Assembly (NCBI GenBank): GCA_002435385.1
Contig: DJMN01000007.1
Span: 27,155-91,154 of the forward strand
Reading direction: 5' to 3'
From: Patescibacteria group bacterium UBA6489
GTDB lineage: Bacteria; Patescibacteriota; Gracilibacteria; BD1-5; UBA6164
Length of the DNA: 64,000 bases
The notes under the pieces were generated by a model. It saw only the letters and a program-made list of their open reading frames with translations, was not told the origin of the DNA and made no database searches. Of the stretch, positions 21,080 to 31,066 are shown piece by piece. The first letter of the stretch is position 1. Each line of letters opens with the position of its first letter. The position numbers and the translations under genes were made by a program.

Positions 21080-21601
21080 CTATAAATCTGAGTGTTCAAG
21101 AGAATATGGATAATCTTTAAATCTAAAAGGTACAGTTACTAATCATTCCGTTCTAGTCCAATAAGAATATTGAAAATGTAAATGGGGCTTTGGTCCTATC
21201 CATCAGCTTTTTCATGTGTGTGCTAATGGATCACCAGCTTTTATTATATCGCCTATTTTTACTTTAATGCTATTTTGGGCTAAATGTATGTAATCTATAT
21301 CAAATCCACATTCCGTTTTTATTCTTATTAGATTAGCTTTTCAACCATACTTCATTCCTATGTCTGGATTATCTCACTCATAGCTTTCATTTGATAAATC
21401 CATACATAATGCAACCACTCAATCTTTTACTGCTAATATCTTTGTTCATACAGGTAGAGCAAAATCAACTGCATATTCTAAACATAAACGTAAGTTTGGA
21501 AAGGTATAATGACTCCAAGGTCAATTAAAGCCTTGTGATATATTCACAGGATTTTCATTTATATCAAATGGAAGACTACTAAATACTTCTATATCTCACA
21601 T
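21080..21601 (-). CDS. M23/LytM-family metallopeptidase
   Basis: Encodes 173 aa. It has the M23 core: SQGFNGPWSHYTF, then LEYAVDFALPVGTKILAVKDGVV (the Asp ligand block; the usual upstream His of H-x-G-x-D is Glu/Tyr here), YIHLAQNSIKVKIGD, IKAGDPLAHTGKSGW and PKPHLHFQ (the H-x-H ligands). No signal peptide is evident, and the start ATG-TGA at 21601 is the only good one. Loss of the first zinc His suggests a non-catalytic LytM factor that could activate amidases, or a variant active site. The two flanking mltG genes make a cell-wall role likely. Confidence 0.85.
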
Positions 21602-21765
21602 ATAAATAAGTTATTTTATAAATATTACTATATATTATCTAAATTAGAAATACTTTGTCAATAGAGTTAATTAGAAAATTAGCTAAATATTAAAAAATTC
21701 TTTTTGCCTTATTTAGATTTTTCGCTACAATAAGGCTCGTATTTTTATTTTTTAACAAAAAAATT

Positions 21766-22833
21766 ATGTTTAAAAGAATGCTGGTATTCCTTTGCCTGCT
21801 ACTATTTGCAAATATATATATAGCAAATGCAGACTACACCTTAACACTTGAAGATAAAGTTCTAACACAAAAGATAGAAGCTAAGTTAGTAACTATAATA
21901 GAAAGTAACTCTAAATATACTTATGAAGCTATTATAAGTTTTTTAGAAAAATCTATAAATAATGCAACAAATGAAAGAACAAAAAAAATGTTTGAAATGA
22001 TAGTTTCAGACTTCAATAAAAAAATAAACACAACAACAACCGCTACTACGACACCCCCAACAACTACTACTAATACAAATACTGGAACAACAACAAGTAC
22101 AACATCAAACAATACAGAAACAAACAAAGTGACAATATTAGCATGATGGAATATATTTGAAATAGATAATTATCTAGTTTCTAGATGATTAATAGCAAAA
22201 TGAGATTATGTATCATATGTAGAAAGTGCAGAAAATATATCTAAATTATCAGAATCATTTTCATTTATATACACACAAAAGACATTAGAATGATACCTTT
22301 ATCCAGATACATATGAAATAAATTCATGAGATTTTAAAATAAGTGATTTAGTAAAAAAACAATTAGAAAACTTTGATGCCAAAATATATAAAAAATTATT
22401 CGTATATGAAGATTGAACACCAAAATATATGAATGAGATAATAGAAAGTGTTATTAACTTAGCATCTATTGTAGAAAAAGAAGAAAAAAATCTTCAAGAA
22501 AAACCTGTAGTGGCTTGGATTCTAAAAAGAGCAGTAAGAAACTATCAAAAACTATGAGTAGATATAACAGTTTGTTATCCTCATAGATTAACAGAAGCAG
22601 AGTGTAAAGCAAAGGTCTCAGAATATCTAAACTCAGAATCAGAGTATAACACTCACTTCATCACTAGGTTACCACCAACACCAATTTCTAATCCTAGTTA
22701 TGAAACTGTAAATGCAACATTAAATCATAAAGAGACAGACTATTATTATTATTTACACGATGCAAGTTGAAAAGTGTATTATGCAAAGACTCTTGAAGAA
22801 CATGAAAAAAATAAAGAATTGTACTTAAAATAA
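21766..22833 (+). CDS. mltG: MltG-type endolytic transglycosylase, copy 2, with Thr-rich linker
   Basis: Encodes 355 aa and is a clear paralogue of 20018-20992. It has a signal peptide (residues 1-22), the shared DYTLTLEDKVLTQKIE start and the same catalytic blocks (TLEGYLYPDTYEI, NLASIVEKEEKN, DITVCYPH, RLPPTPISNPSYETVNATLNHKE). Between the N-terminal helix and the LysM-like segment (ILAGWNIFEIDNYL) it carries an insert of about 36 residues almost purely Thr, Asn, Pro and Ser (residues 86-121), likely a flexible extracytoplasmic spacer. The tandem pair suggests duplication with divergence, perhaps for different cell-cycle stages or reach through the wall. Confidence 0.93.
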
Positions 22834-22840
22834 GAGAATA

Positions 22841-22881
22841 AAAAAATAAAGACTATGTTTTCACATAGTCTTTATTTTTTT
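22841..22881 (+). terminator. Rho-independent terminator
   Basis: AAATAAAGACTATG pairs with CATAGTCTTTATTT around a TTTTCA-type loop and is followed by T residues. Confidence 0.88.
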
Positions 22882-22945
22882 GACTTATATGATTAAAATA
22901 CTATAATACTAGGTACCTTTCAATTTACTTTTTATTTTAGTTATT

Positions 22946-23365
22946 ATGTTACAAGAGTTAGTTTTAATAGGTTCAAGAAAAGATGCTGTAAGAATATGAA
23001 ATGATTTAAGAGATAAAAATATAAGTTTGGATTCATTAAAGTTGGTAGTTTTGGAGCAGGTTCTGAAAATCCTTGAAGCGGAACAGTGATGGGATGAACA
23101 ACTTATTTTACTTATCAGAGAAAAATTAGCAATCAGAAGAATAATTGATATATGATATGCTTTAAAAGATGAAAAACTTAGACTGTGAAATGTCTCTGAA
23201 GAGACTTTAATATCTATATCTGATAAATTAAAACAAGAAAACTGGAGCGATATAGAACTAATAAGTTTTATTGAATCAAAAATGCAAGAAAAAAAACAAA
23301 GAGAAAAGGAGGTTCAAGAATTCCAAAGAAGGTGTAAAAATATTCCAGCTAGAAATAGAATATAG
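22946..23365 (+). CDS. Hypothetical protein, 139 aa
   Basis: Not recognised. It is a soluble, helical, highly charged protein opening with LQELVLIGSRKDAVRI and ending with a Lys/Glu/Gln-rich segment. No signal, membrane helix or motif is seen. It stands alone and converges on the P-loop gene. The clean ATG and TAG and TGA-Gly codons inside helical-turn positions support a real gene. Confidence 0.65.
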
Positions 23366-23406
23366 TTTCTGAATGTTTATTAATCTAATAATTACTTTAC
23401 AAAAAA

Positions 23407-24660
23407 TTAGTACATATTACAATTCAATCATCACTTTTGTTTTTTATTAACATAGAAATAAGTAGGATTTCTATCTAATTTTTCAAAATGTCTAGTTAAC
23501 TTATCAACTATATCTGTTAAAAATAAATCAAATCTACTATCTGAATGTTTTTCTGATAATTCATCTTGGCATTCTTTAAAGCAATTTAGCATTGTTCTTA
23601 TAGTACTTTTATCCAATTTTTTATCTGTAAAAAGAGAAATATCAATCATATTATAATCTCCCTGTCTCATTGCTTTTAATAAAAATTCTTCTAGTAGATA
23701 ATACCATTCTTCAAAACGGAACTTTGTAACATCCTTAGGATCTTGTTTTCATAATTCCACGTCTCTATGAGTTACTCATTGAAATGCTAATTCTAATCTA
23801 GGAAATACCATCATTTTTATTATTTCAAGAACCTCTTTTCATTCTTTGTCAGTAATACTTTTAGCTATATCTTCAACTAGATTAATATCAATTCAATCTA
23901 AAATAATAATTGACCTATCTGTATTTTCTTTATTTACAACTCTTAAAGCTGATAAGGCTGCTTCTGCTGTTTTCTCTCCAGGACCTCTGGTATATACTTT
24001 TTCATCAAATTCAAAATCTTTATATGTGCTCAAATATTTTTCAATGAATCTAAGAGCTTTAGGATTATCAGAAAATCTTCTAATAAAATCATTAACAGAC
24101 CTAAGCATTTCAGTTCTTCTTTTTTTTCCTATAAAGTCAAAAAATATATCTAATCAAACATATGCTACATGAGTATTCGTATCTTCATGAATACTTCATA
24201 TTTCCATTACAAGTTTTTCTTTAATTTCATGTTCTAGTTTTACTCACATATAATTAGCCCAGTGATAAGAAACACATCATTTTCATGATCAAGGAGTTCA
24301 TGTAAAAACTGCGATTTTTTTCTTAATTTCTCACCAATCATCATCTAGGGCAATTAGTTTTGATACTTCGTCTATTACCTCTCACATATTTTTTCATGAT
24401 ATAACATTATTCTGAGGATAGTTATAATTTAACCTATCTATTTTAGTAATTACAGAATCTCAGTTAGAAGAAATCTCATCTATAAGTTTTACTAATCATT
24501 TATTCTGAGGATGTTTTTTTAATTGAAGTCATGCTTCGGTTAAAATCTGGACTTTTTCACTATATACAAAATAACTTAAATCAGGAACCTTTCAAGAAGT
24601 TACTGCTACATCAACAATTTCTTTAGGATTAAAGTTATTATTTGGAGTATTAATCAACAT
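23407..24660 (-). CDS. P-loop NTPase of unknown function
   Basis: Encodes 417 aa. A Walker A motif GTPGSGKG (around residues 130-137, within IAVFTGTPGSGKGCVSYHW) and a Walker B-like SIIILDGIDIN (around 275) mark a P-loop NTPase, but the last Walker A residue is Gly, not Ser/Thr. Between them is a helical region (KRRTEMLRSVNDFIRRFSDN). A long Lys-rich helical C-terminal part ends GGLNCNMY. No family is identified; an AAA-like or adenylate-kinase-like fold is conceivable. It is soluble and is transcribed on the minus strand after the CHAD protein gene. Confidence 0.7.
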
Positions 24661-24733
24661 ATTTACACAATTTATAAAAATAAACCCATATTTTATACTT
24701 AATATTTTGGTAATTGCAAACTTATTGTATAAT

Positions 24734-24765
24734 AAAAAAGAGTTAATTTGAATTAACTCTTTTTT
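24734..24765. terminator. Bidirectional terminator overlapping the CHAD gene stop
   Basis: Perfect palindrome AAAAAAGAGTTAATT/AATTAACTCTTTTTT. Its stem closely matches the attenuator at 9351-9387 (AAAAGAGTTA). The CHAD gene's TAA lies within its arm. Confidence 0.85.
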
Positions 24766-25583
24766 ATACCTAAAACTTTATATAAATTATCAACATACTC
24801 AATTTCCTCCAGAAGTTTCGAAATTCTCTTTTTTCTCTTTTTTTCTAAATACTTCTCCATATCTTTTAACTTCTCTTTACTTCAAGAATCCTTTACATAC
24901 TTTATTGAAACCTCAGTATCTTGTATTTTTCATAATTTCTTTTGAAAAGCCCTCATTTCTTCTACTTCTTTTTCAGATAATCATAATAAATCTAACATAA
25001 GCTCACAAGTATATCTAAATTTTTTAAAAGCAACTCTAACCTTATGTATACTTTTAGGTTTATTCTCATCTATCTTTTTTCTCAGTTCAACAAGCTTAAC
25101 ATAAGATTTCTCTAAACTTTTTATTATATTTTTTCTATTTACATTCTCTAAATTATTTTCTATAACCTTTTTAAAGTTTTTTATTCAATTCTTAATACTC
25201 TTAAAATCTACTTCATTTAATGATTTTGTAGCCTCTTTATTTAAAATAGAGTTTTTTTCTGACAGTTCTTTTGTTAAAGACTTTGAACTCTTATATTTAT
25301 CTTCCAGACTAGTAAAATACTTTATTTGTACATCAGTATCTCTTGTTTGATTAAGTCATTTCAATATTTTCTTTATCTCTTTTGAAAAGTTCAAAAGGTT
25401 TTCATCTTCAATTATATCATTTACCACAGATATAGTTGAAATCAACTTTCTAATAGAAATTCTGAAATTATGAATATTGTCTTGAGAATAAGACTTCATG
25501 GCTAATTCCAATTCCTCTAAGAAAATATCAGCATTTTTATATGCAGAATCTATGAATTTTTTTATTTCTTTTTCTTTTGCCAT
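24753..25583 (-). CDS. CHAD-domain protein (polyphosphate-binding type)
   Basis: Encodes 276 aa, almost all helical. Two halves each carry the conserved histidine/basic signature of CHAD domains: IHNFRISIRKL (around residue 36) and IHKVRVAFKKFRYTCEL (around 181), plus GLNQTRDTDVQI and KLGKIQDTEVSIKY. CHAD domains bind polyphosphate through these surfaces and often neighbour CYTH triphosphatases; none is visible here. The protein may organise polyphosphate or act on phosphate storage. Confidence 0.88.
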
Positions 25584-25651
25584 AGGTAATAATTATAAAT
25601 GTAAGAGAATTATCTATACTATATAATCACTAAGTTAAAAATCAAGATTAA

Positions 25652-26350
25652 TTATATTTTTAATGTTGTTTTTTGAATTAATATTTTAGTTTTCATAACA
25701 AGTAATTTATTTTTATAAGAATCATTTTTTTCTAATCTATAAACAATTTCTTTTTCTAATAAATCCAATTCATAACGATCTAAGGCACTAAGCTCTAGGT
25801 TGTCTATAGGTAATAATAGTAATGAATTAAGTAGTTTTTTTATATGTTCTATAATAACATTATCTTCTCTCATTAATGCATATATTTTTCTAGAGCATTT
25901 ATGTGGGGGAATATTTATCTCTAAATTTATACTTCTTAGTTTTTCCTCTAAATGCTTTTTTATTTCTCTGAGAAACATAATTTTTATTTCAAATTTATTA
26001 AGGGACTTTTTTAGTCAATCTAGAGTATCTATTCTAATTTTTGGAGAGGGGGCTTCATTATTTTTTGAGAGTGATAAATTACTATTTACTGCTAATGCTG
26101 TATCTATTCTGATTTTTAGGTTTAATACATTCCATAGTTCTGAATCTAAATAATTCCATAATTGTAATAGTTGAGATTTTAAGTTATCCTGATTTGTCAT
26201 AGAATTAATTATATTCTTTATTATTTCTAAATTTTTTTCTAATTCTTCTGGATATTTTTCAGCAATAGAAATTAAATTAGAGACTATTTCTAAATATTTA
26301 TTATTAAAAGTAGAAATCTTTTTTTGGGGTAACAACTCTTCTGATATCAT
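25652..26350 (-). CDS. Hypothetical helical protein, 232 aa
   Basis: Not recognised. It is one continuous code-25 frame with a single TGA at about 26014 that joins two standard-code fragments. The protein is helical and leucine-rich, with IPPHKCSRKIYALMRED near residue 140 and a C-terminal KTKILIQKTTLKI. There is no signal peptide. It is transcribed away from the pilin-like gene; the 179-bp gap between them should hold two promoters. Function unknown. Confidence 0.65.
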
Positions 26351-26529
26351 ATAAATATTATGTATAAAAAAATAAGTCTCTTTTTTTATATAAAAAAATA
26401 AAAATATGTCAAAAAATAAAAGATAAAAATATCAAGCCAAAAGATTATCTATTACTTGTCTAATCATATTTTTTTAGTAAACTGAAAACTAATTATCAAA
26501 GGTTCTCTATTTATTCTCAAATTTAGAAT

Positions 26530-28302
26530 ATGAAAAACCATCAAAAAGCCTTTACTTTAACTGAGTTGATAATAGCTATAGTTATAGTATCCATACTTGG
26601 AACTATAGCCTTTATTTCTATAAAATGATACAGTAAAAATGCTAGAAATTCAGTAAGAAAAGAGGATATATGAAAGATAAAACAATCTTTAGAAATATAT
26701 GGTATTCATACTTGATTTTATCCTCCACCAACAGATGGAGTTCAAGTTACTTATAATTGAGCAGAAATTTGGACTCAATGAGTTATTTGAAAAAGAGTTA
26801 TTGATGTGATTGACTTATTACCAAAAGAAATATTTGATCCATTAACATCGTTACCTTATACATATTCAAGGCTAAATACCAAGACAGAATATGAATTAGC
26901 AGCAATACTAGAAGATGAATTAGTATTTAATGGTTGAATAAATTTGATAAACAAAGCATATGCTTGAGGTCAAGAAGGAGTGGCATATGTTAAGTGAGAT
27001 TATAATTGAGTGGTTGCAAATGTAAGTTCATGATCAAATACTTACATATTAGCAATTCCAACAATCATATCATCAGATTTAGAAATTACAGATATATTGG
27101 AACTTCAGAGTTTTAATAAACTAGTTTATCATGAAAAGAATAATTTACCATACAATTATAAAAATTCTCAATTTAACATAAATTGATGATGATTTATTTA
27201 TAACCCAGGTACTATACTTGCCTATGAATGAAAGGTAGAGAGCTTAAATGATACAAACAATCAAATAACACTATTAGGTAATTTGAAAAGAATTTATACT
27301 TGAACAGAATTAGAACACTTAAACAAAACTATAGAAAATATAATAAAATCAGTGATGAATCCAACGTGTACATCTGAGGAATCAAAAAGACTAGCAAGCC
27401 TGATTGTTAAAAATGGGATAAATAACCAATTAAAAGTATATGAAACAAGTTGAGCTTGAGGACCTTGTTCTGTAAATACATTCATATCAGATTGGAAAAC
27501 AGATAATTCTGGGGTAACTAACAGTAATCAAATAAAATTACCTCTTCAAAATGATTGAAACTATAACTTTACCGTAGAACGGTGAGATTGAACCTCTAAT
27601 ATAATAACAGCATATAATCAATCAGAAGTAACTCATACTTATTCTGTTGCATGAACCTATCAAGTTACAATAAGCTGAGAAATAGATTGATTTGCATTTA
27701 ATAAATGAAGTACATGAAGTGATGATTTAGATGATTGAGATAAATTAATTGATATAAAGCAGTGGTGAAATTTAAAGCTTTCAGATTGATGAGGACAATT
27801 CTCACATGCTGAAAATTTCATTATTTCTGCTATGGATACTCCAGATTTAAGTAATGTTACAGATATGAGTTATATATTTCGTAATGCAACTTCATTTGAT
27901 GGTAATATCTGATGATGGGATTTAAGTAATGTTTCTAACCTAGAATCAGCATTTAGATGAGCAACATCATTTAACCAGAATATATGAGCTTGGGATATTT
28001 CAAATGTTATTGATATGGATAATTTATTTTTATGAGCGACTTCATTTGATAAATATATCTGATGATGGAATGTTTCAAAGGTTACTTCAATGATTTCAAT
28101 GTTTTCAAATGCAACTTCATTTAATCAAAATATAAGTAACTGGAATGTTGGCAATGTAAAAAGTATGAATACTATGTTTGACTGAGCATCATCATTTGAT
28201 CAAAATATATCTTGATGGGATGTAGATAAAGTAGTTAATCACTCTGGTTTTGATAATAACACATCACCAAGTTGGACCGCAGAAGAAAAACCTAACTTTT
28301 AA
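26530..28302 (+). CDS. Type IV pilin-like protein fused to DUF285/BspA-type repeats
   Basis: Encodes 590 aa. Residues 1-30 form a class III signal: a short basic leader, then AFTLTELIIAIVIVSILGTI, the prepilin peptidase site (Phe at +1, Glu at +5) and helix. A pseudopilin-like domain with large inserts follows to about residue 310. A PKD-like beta segment (YNFTVERGDGTSNIITAY, VTHTYSVAGTYQVTISGEI) spans about 340-390. The C-terminal 190 residues are DUF285 repeats with the cadence M-x-x-M-F-x-x-A-x-S-F-(D/N)-x-x-(I/L)-x-x-W-(D/N)-(V/I)-S-x-V. Such repeats occur on surface adhesins of Mycoplasma and others. It is probably a pilus-tip or surface adhesin, which is unusual for a pilin. Confidence 0.85.
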
Positions 28303-28332
28303 GTGATGAACCTTAAATGAAAATAGAAAGTA

Positions 28333-28438
28333 AGAAATTAGAAAAATAATAATAAAATGAACTGTTAGAAAATTTATACTAAGATTAATTGTAAAAAATC
28401 TTCTCCTGTGAATGTATTATTATTTTTCTAATTTCTGG
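28333..28438 (+). repeat. Dispersed structured element, copy C (diverged)
   Basis: The ends form a perfect 22-bp inverted repeat (28333-28354 with 28415-28436). Its sequence differs from copies A and B but pairs fully. Between them TTTATACTAAGATTAATTGTA and AAATCTTCTCCTG match the A/B core, with a short deletion of about 6 bases. It lies between the pilin-like and spermidine-synthase-like genes. Confidence 0.65.
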
Positions 28439-28477
28439 ATATATTTAAAATATTATAATAAAAAAATATAAAAACTT

Positions 28478-29956
28478 ATGAAAAAATATTTATTAGAGTT
28501 AACCGTATTTATTTGTTGAGCGGTAGTTATGATCTTTGAGGTAGTTGGTTCTAGAGTAATCTGACCATATCTCTGAACCAGTATAATAGTTTGGACAAGT
28601 ATAATCTGAGTAATACTTTGAAGCCTTAGTTTGTGATATTATCTATGAGGAAAAATAGCAGATAAAAAAGCAACTAAAAAATGACTATCTATGATAATAT
28701 TTTATGGAGTTATATTTATGTTTATAACATATGTATTAAAAGATTTTTTGCTTATATTTCTACAAAACAGTATAAGAGATTTAAGAATAAATTCAGTTAT
28801 TTCATCAATTATACTATTTGCCCCAGTAAGCATTTATTTATGAATAGTTTCTCCCTATGCAGTAAAATTAAAAATAAAAAATCTAGAGACCTCATGAGAA
28901 TCAGTATGAAACCTTTATGCAATTTCAACACTATGAAGTATATTTTGAACATTTATCTCAGGGTTTTATTTAATCCCAATAATGTGAACAAACAATATAC
29001 TAGTTTTATTAATGTTATTACTTCTTATAGTTTCTTTTTTCTTATCAATCAAATGACTTTTATACTTTAGACTATTTTTTTTATTAATTATCACTTCTAG
29101 CTTTTTTTTTAACCACACTATAAAAGAATTAAATGCAAAAAATAATTTTTTTGATATAGATACTTCATATAATAGAGTTTGGATAGGGGAATATACATTA
29201 AACTGAGAAAAGATAAAAAAAATGTGAATAAATAACGAATGGAGCTCCGCAATGAGTTTAACTTGAACATGATTAGTTTTTGATTACACAAGATTTTATG
29301 ATTTGCTTTCATATTTCAATCCAGATTTTCAAAAAACTCTGATGATATGATGAGCAGGATATTCTTACCCAAAACATTATCTAGAAAAATATAAATGAAA
29401 AAAAATAGATGTAGTAGAAATAGACCCAGAATTAACAGAAATAGCAAAACAACATTTCAATCTCAAAGAAAATGAAAATTTAAAAATAATTCATGAAGAT
29501 GGTAGAGCTTACCTAAATACAACAAAAGAGAAATATGATATTATACTCTGAGACGCCTTTAAATCACATTATTCTCTTCCTTACCAACTAACAACAAAGG
29601 AAGCAATAGAAAAGATGTATAACATACTAGATTCAGACTGAACAGTTATTGTAAATGTCATATCGGCCATAGAATGAGACTCATGAGAATTTCTAAGAGC
29701 AGAGTATAAAACATATAAAGAGATATTTCCACAGGTTTTTTTATTTACGGTACAAAAAAAAGATTCTCCGAATCTCCAAAATCTAGTACTCGTAGCAACT
29801 AAATCAAACAAAAATTTTGACTTTAAATCAGAAAATAAAAAAATACAAAGCTACTTAGATAACCTGCGGACAAAAAAAATAGATGATGACATAGCAATTT
29901 TAACTGATGATTATGCACCTGTAGATTATTATATATCTAAAACAATAGGGGATTAG
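28478..29956 (+). CDS. Membrane spermidine synthase-like protein
   Basis: Encodes 492 aa. The N-terminal 210 residues contain about seven hydrophobic helices (beginning LLELTVFICGAVVMIFEVVGSRVIGPYLGTS, typical of the membrane part of fused SpeE-like proteins). The C-terminal 270 form a spermidine synthase-type methyltransferase fold: LMIGGAGYSYPKHYL (motif I), IDVVEIDPELTEIAKQHF, IIHEDGRAYL and ILGDAFKSHYSLPYQLTTKEA. Family members with this N-terminal domain are common in bacteria and their true substrate is unknown. Aminopropyl transfer needs a D at the active site; the GDAF here supports at least SAM or dcSAM binding. A small membrane-protein gene follows 26 bp later. Confidence 0.85.
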
Positions 29957-29982
29957 CTTTTTACTTTATAATTCTTCCAAAC

Positions 29983-30477
29983 ATGCCATTATTATTTTTA
30001 TTTATATATTTAGTTTTATCTCATATAATTTATTTACAAAAAAAAGATGATATATTTACCATTTCACAAACGGTTAGGATAACATGATTTGTTGCTTTTA
30101 TTTTATTATTTCTTTTTTGTATATACTATGGGTTAAAATTCCCAACTAGTAACAGATTTTTTTATATGCTTTATACCTTATTTATTTGTTATTTTTTAGT
30201 TTTTACATTTTATGTAATAAGATATAGAAAGTCATTGAAAATTAATTTGGAAACTATTAAAAATGTATCTGGTAATAGTAATTGAGTAACAATAAAATAT
30301 ATTAGTAAAAAATATTCAATAATTTTGCTTGTTTTAACTTTTATTTGTTTTGTTTATTATTGGCCCTATTCTCATATTCCTAAATGAGACGGTATAATAT
30401 TACTTTTGCATTTATTTCTTATATCCTCAAGTATTTATATGTTTTTTGAAGAAAAATTATTATCAGTGAAGGAATAG
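29983..30477 (+). CDS. Hypothetical four-helix membrane protein
   Basis: Encodes 164 aa with about four hydrophobic helices (residues 2-16, 36-50, 60-80, 108-125 and a further C-terminal one, 138-155) and a charged middle loop. Not recognised. It starts 26 bp after the spermidine-synthase-like gene and is probably co-transcribed with it. It ends before a GC-rich terminator. Confidence 0.65.
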
Positions 30478-30498
30478 TTATTAAAAAAAATTAAAAAG

Positions 30499-30529
30499 AA
30501 AAACCGCTCCCCAAAGGGGAACGGTTTTT
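30499..30529. terminator. Strong GC-rich terminator between convergent genes
   Basis: AAAAACCGCTCCCC pairs with GGGGAACGGTTTTT around an AAA loop. Its high GC is unlike other terminators here. It serves 29983-30477 and/or the convergent foreign-looking gene. Confidence 0.85.
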
Positions 30530-30589
30530 AGTTTTGCAGTACCCAGAGACTTGTTTAGTCCTAGGTACTTACAGAAGGTCGCTGGAGAG

Positions 30590-30877
30590 CTACAGGAATC
30601 AGACTTTGTTCATAACGTAAATGATTCCTTGGGTAATCAAAATTGCACCAGCAATTCCGATAATGGTATATAGGGCGACCTTGATGATCGGCAGCAATAA
30701 CGCTGCTACTACTACCACAATAGACATTGCAACGGCAAGACGTCTATTGGAATCAGGGCGACGCTGATGGAACAAAACGAAATTTTCGACGCTCAGCAGC
30801 TTATTCCCTTCTTCGATTCCCATAAACGAACGTAACCATGCAACCAAGGAAGCCAACATAATTTTCACACGACTCAT
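30590..30877 (-). CDS. Foreign-looking small membrane protein
   Basis: Encodes 92 aa if the TGA at 30599-30601 is a stop, or 95 aa if it is read as Gly and translation continues to TAG at 30590-30592. The N-terminal half is basic and cytoplasmic-like (FHQRRPDSNRRLAVA). The C-terminal half holds two hydrophobic helices (MSIVVVVAALLLPIIKV and YTIIGIAGAILITQGIIYV). Base composition and codon use differ from all neighbours: far higher GC, Leu CTG/TTG, Arg CGT/CGC, Gly GGN only. It has its own clear ribosome site (AAGGTAAGGTG). It is probably a recent import from a standard-code donor, in which case TGA was the original stop. Function unknown. Confidence 0.7.
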
Positions 30878-31001
30878 AATTTCACCTTACCTTTCTGTTT
30901 TTATGGATGCCTATATTATTACTTCCTGAAAATACTATAATTAAAAAAAAACAAAAGTAAAGTTTTTTTGTAAAAATCTTTTTTGTTATGATTTTTTAGT
31001 G

Positions 31002-31035
31002 TTCTTACACCATTCTTACATACCATAAATATAAT
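31002..31035 (+). promoter_or_regulatory. Direct-repeat operator and promoter, site 1 (rhodanese gene)
   Basis: TTCTTACA at 31002-31009 and again at 31013-31020 (11-bp period), then 9 bp, then TATAAT at 31030-31035. The same layout occurs at 55537-55570 and 62000-62033. An 11-bp period of TTACA-like half sites beside the -35 region is the pattern of PhoP/OmpR-type response regulators. The rhodanese ATG lies 31 bp after the -10. Confidence 0.7.
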
Positions 31036-31066
31036 ACATAGCTAATTAATCCTTTAGCTATTTTTT

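Noticed and set aside
21921..22127. Valine-rich minus-strand frame opposite the second mltG
   Set aside because: It is the shadow of the Thr/Asn-rich linker codons (ACA/ACT read backwards as TGT/AGT and GTT) and has no upstream signals.
23893..24172. Separate genes on either strand inside 23407-24660
   Set aside because: All fragments lie in or opposite the single P-loop frame once TGA is read as Gly.
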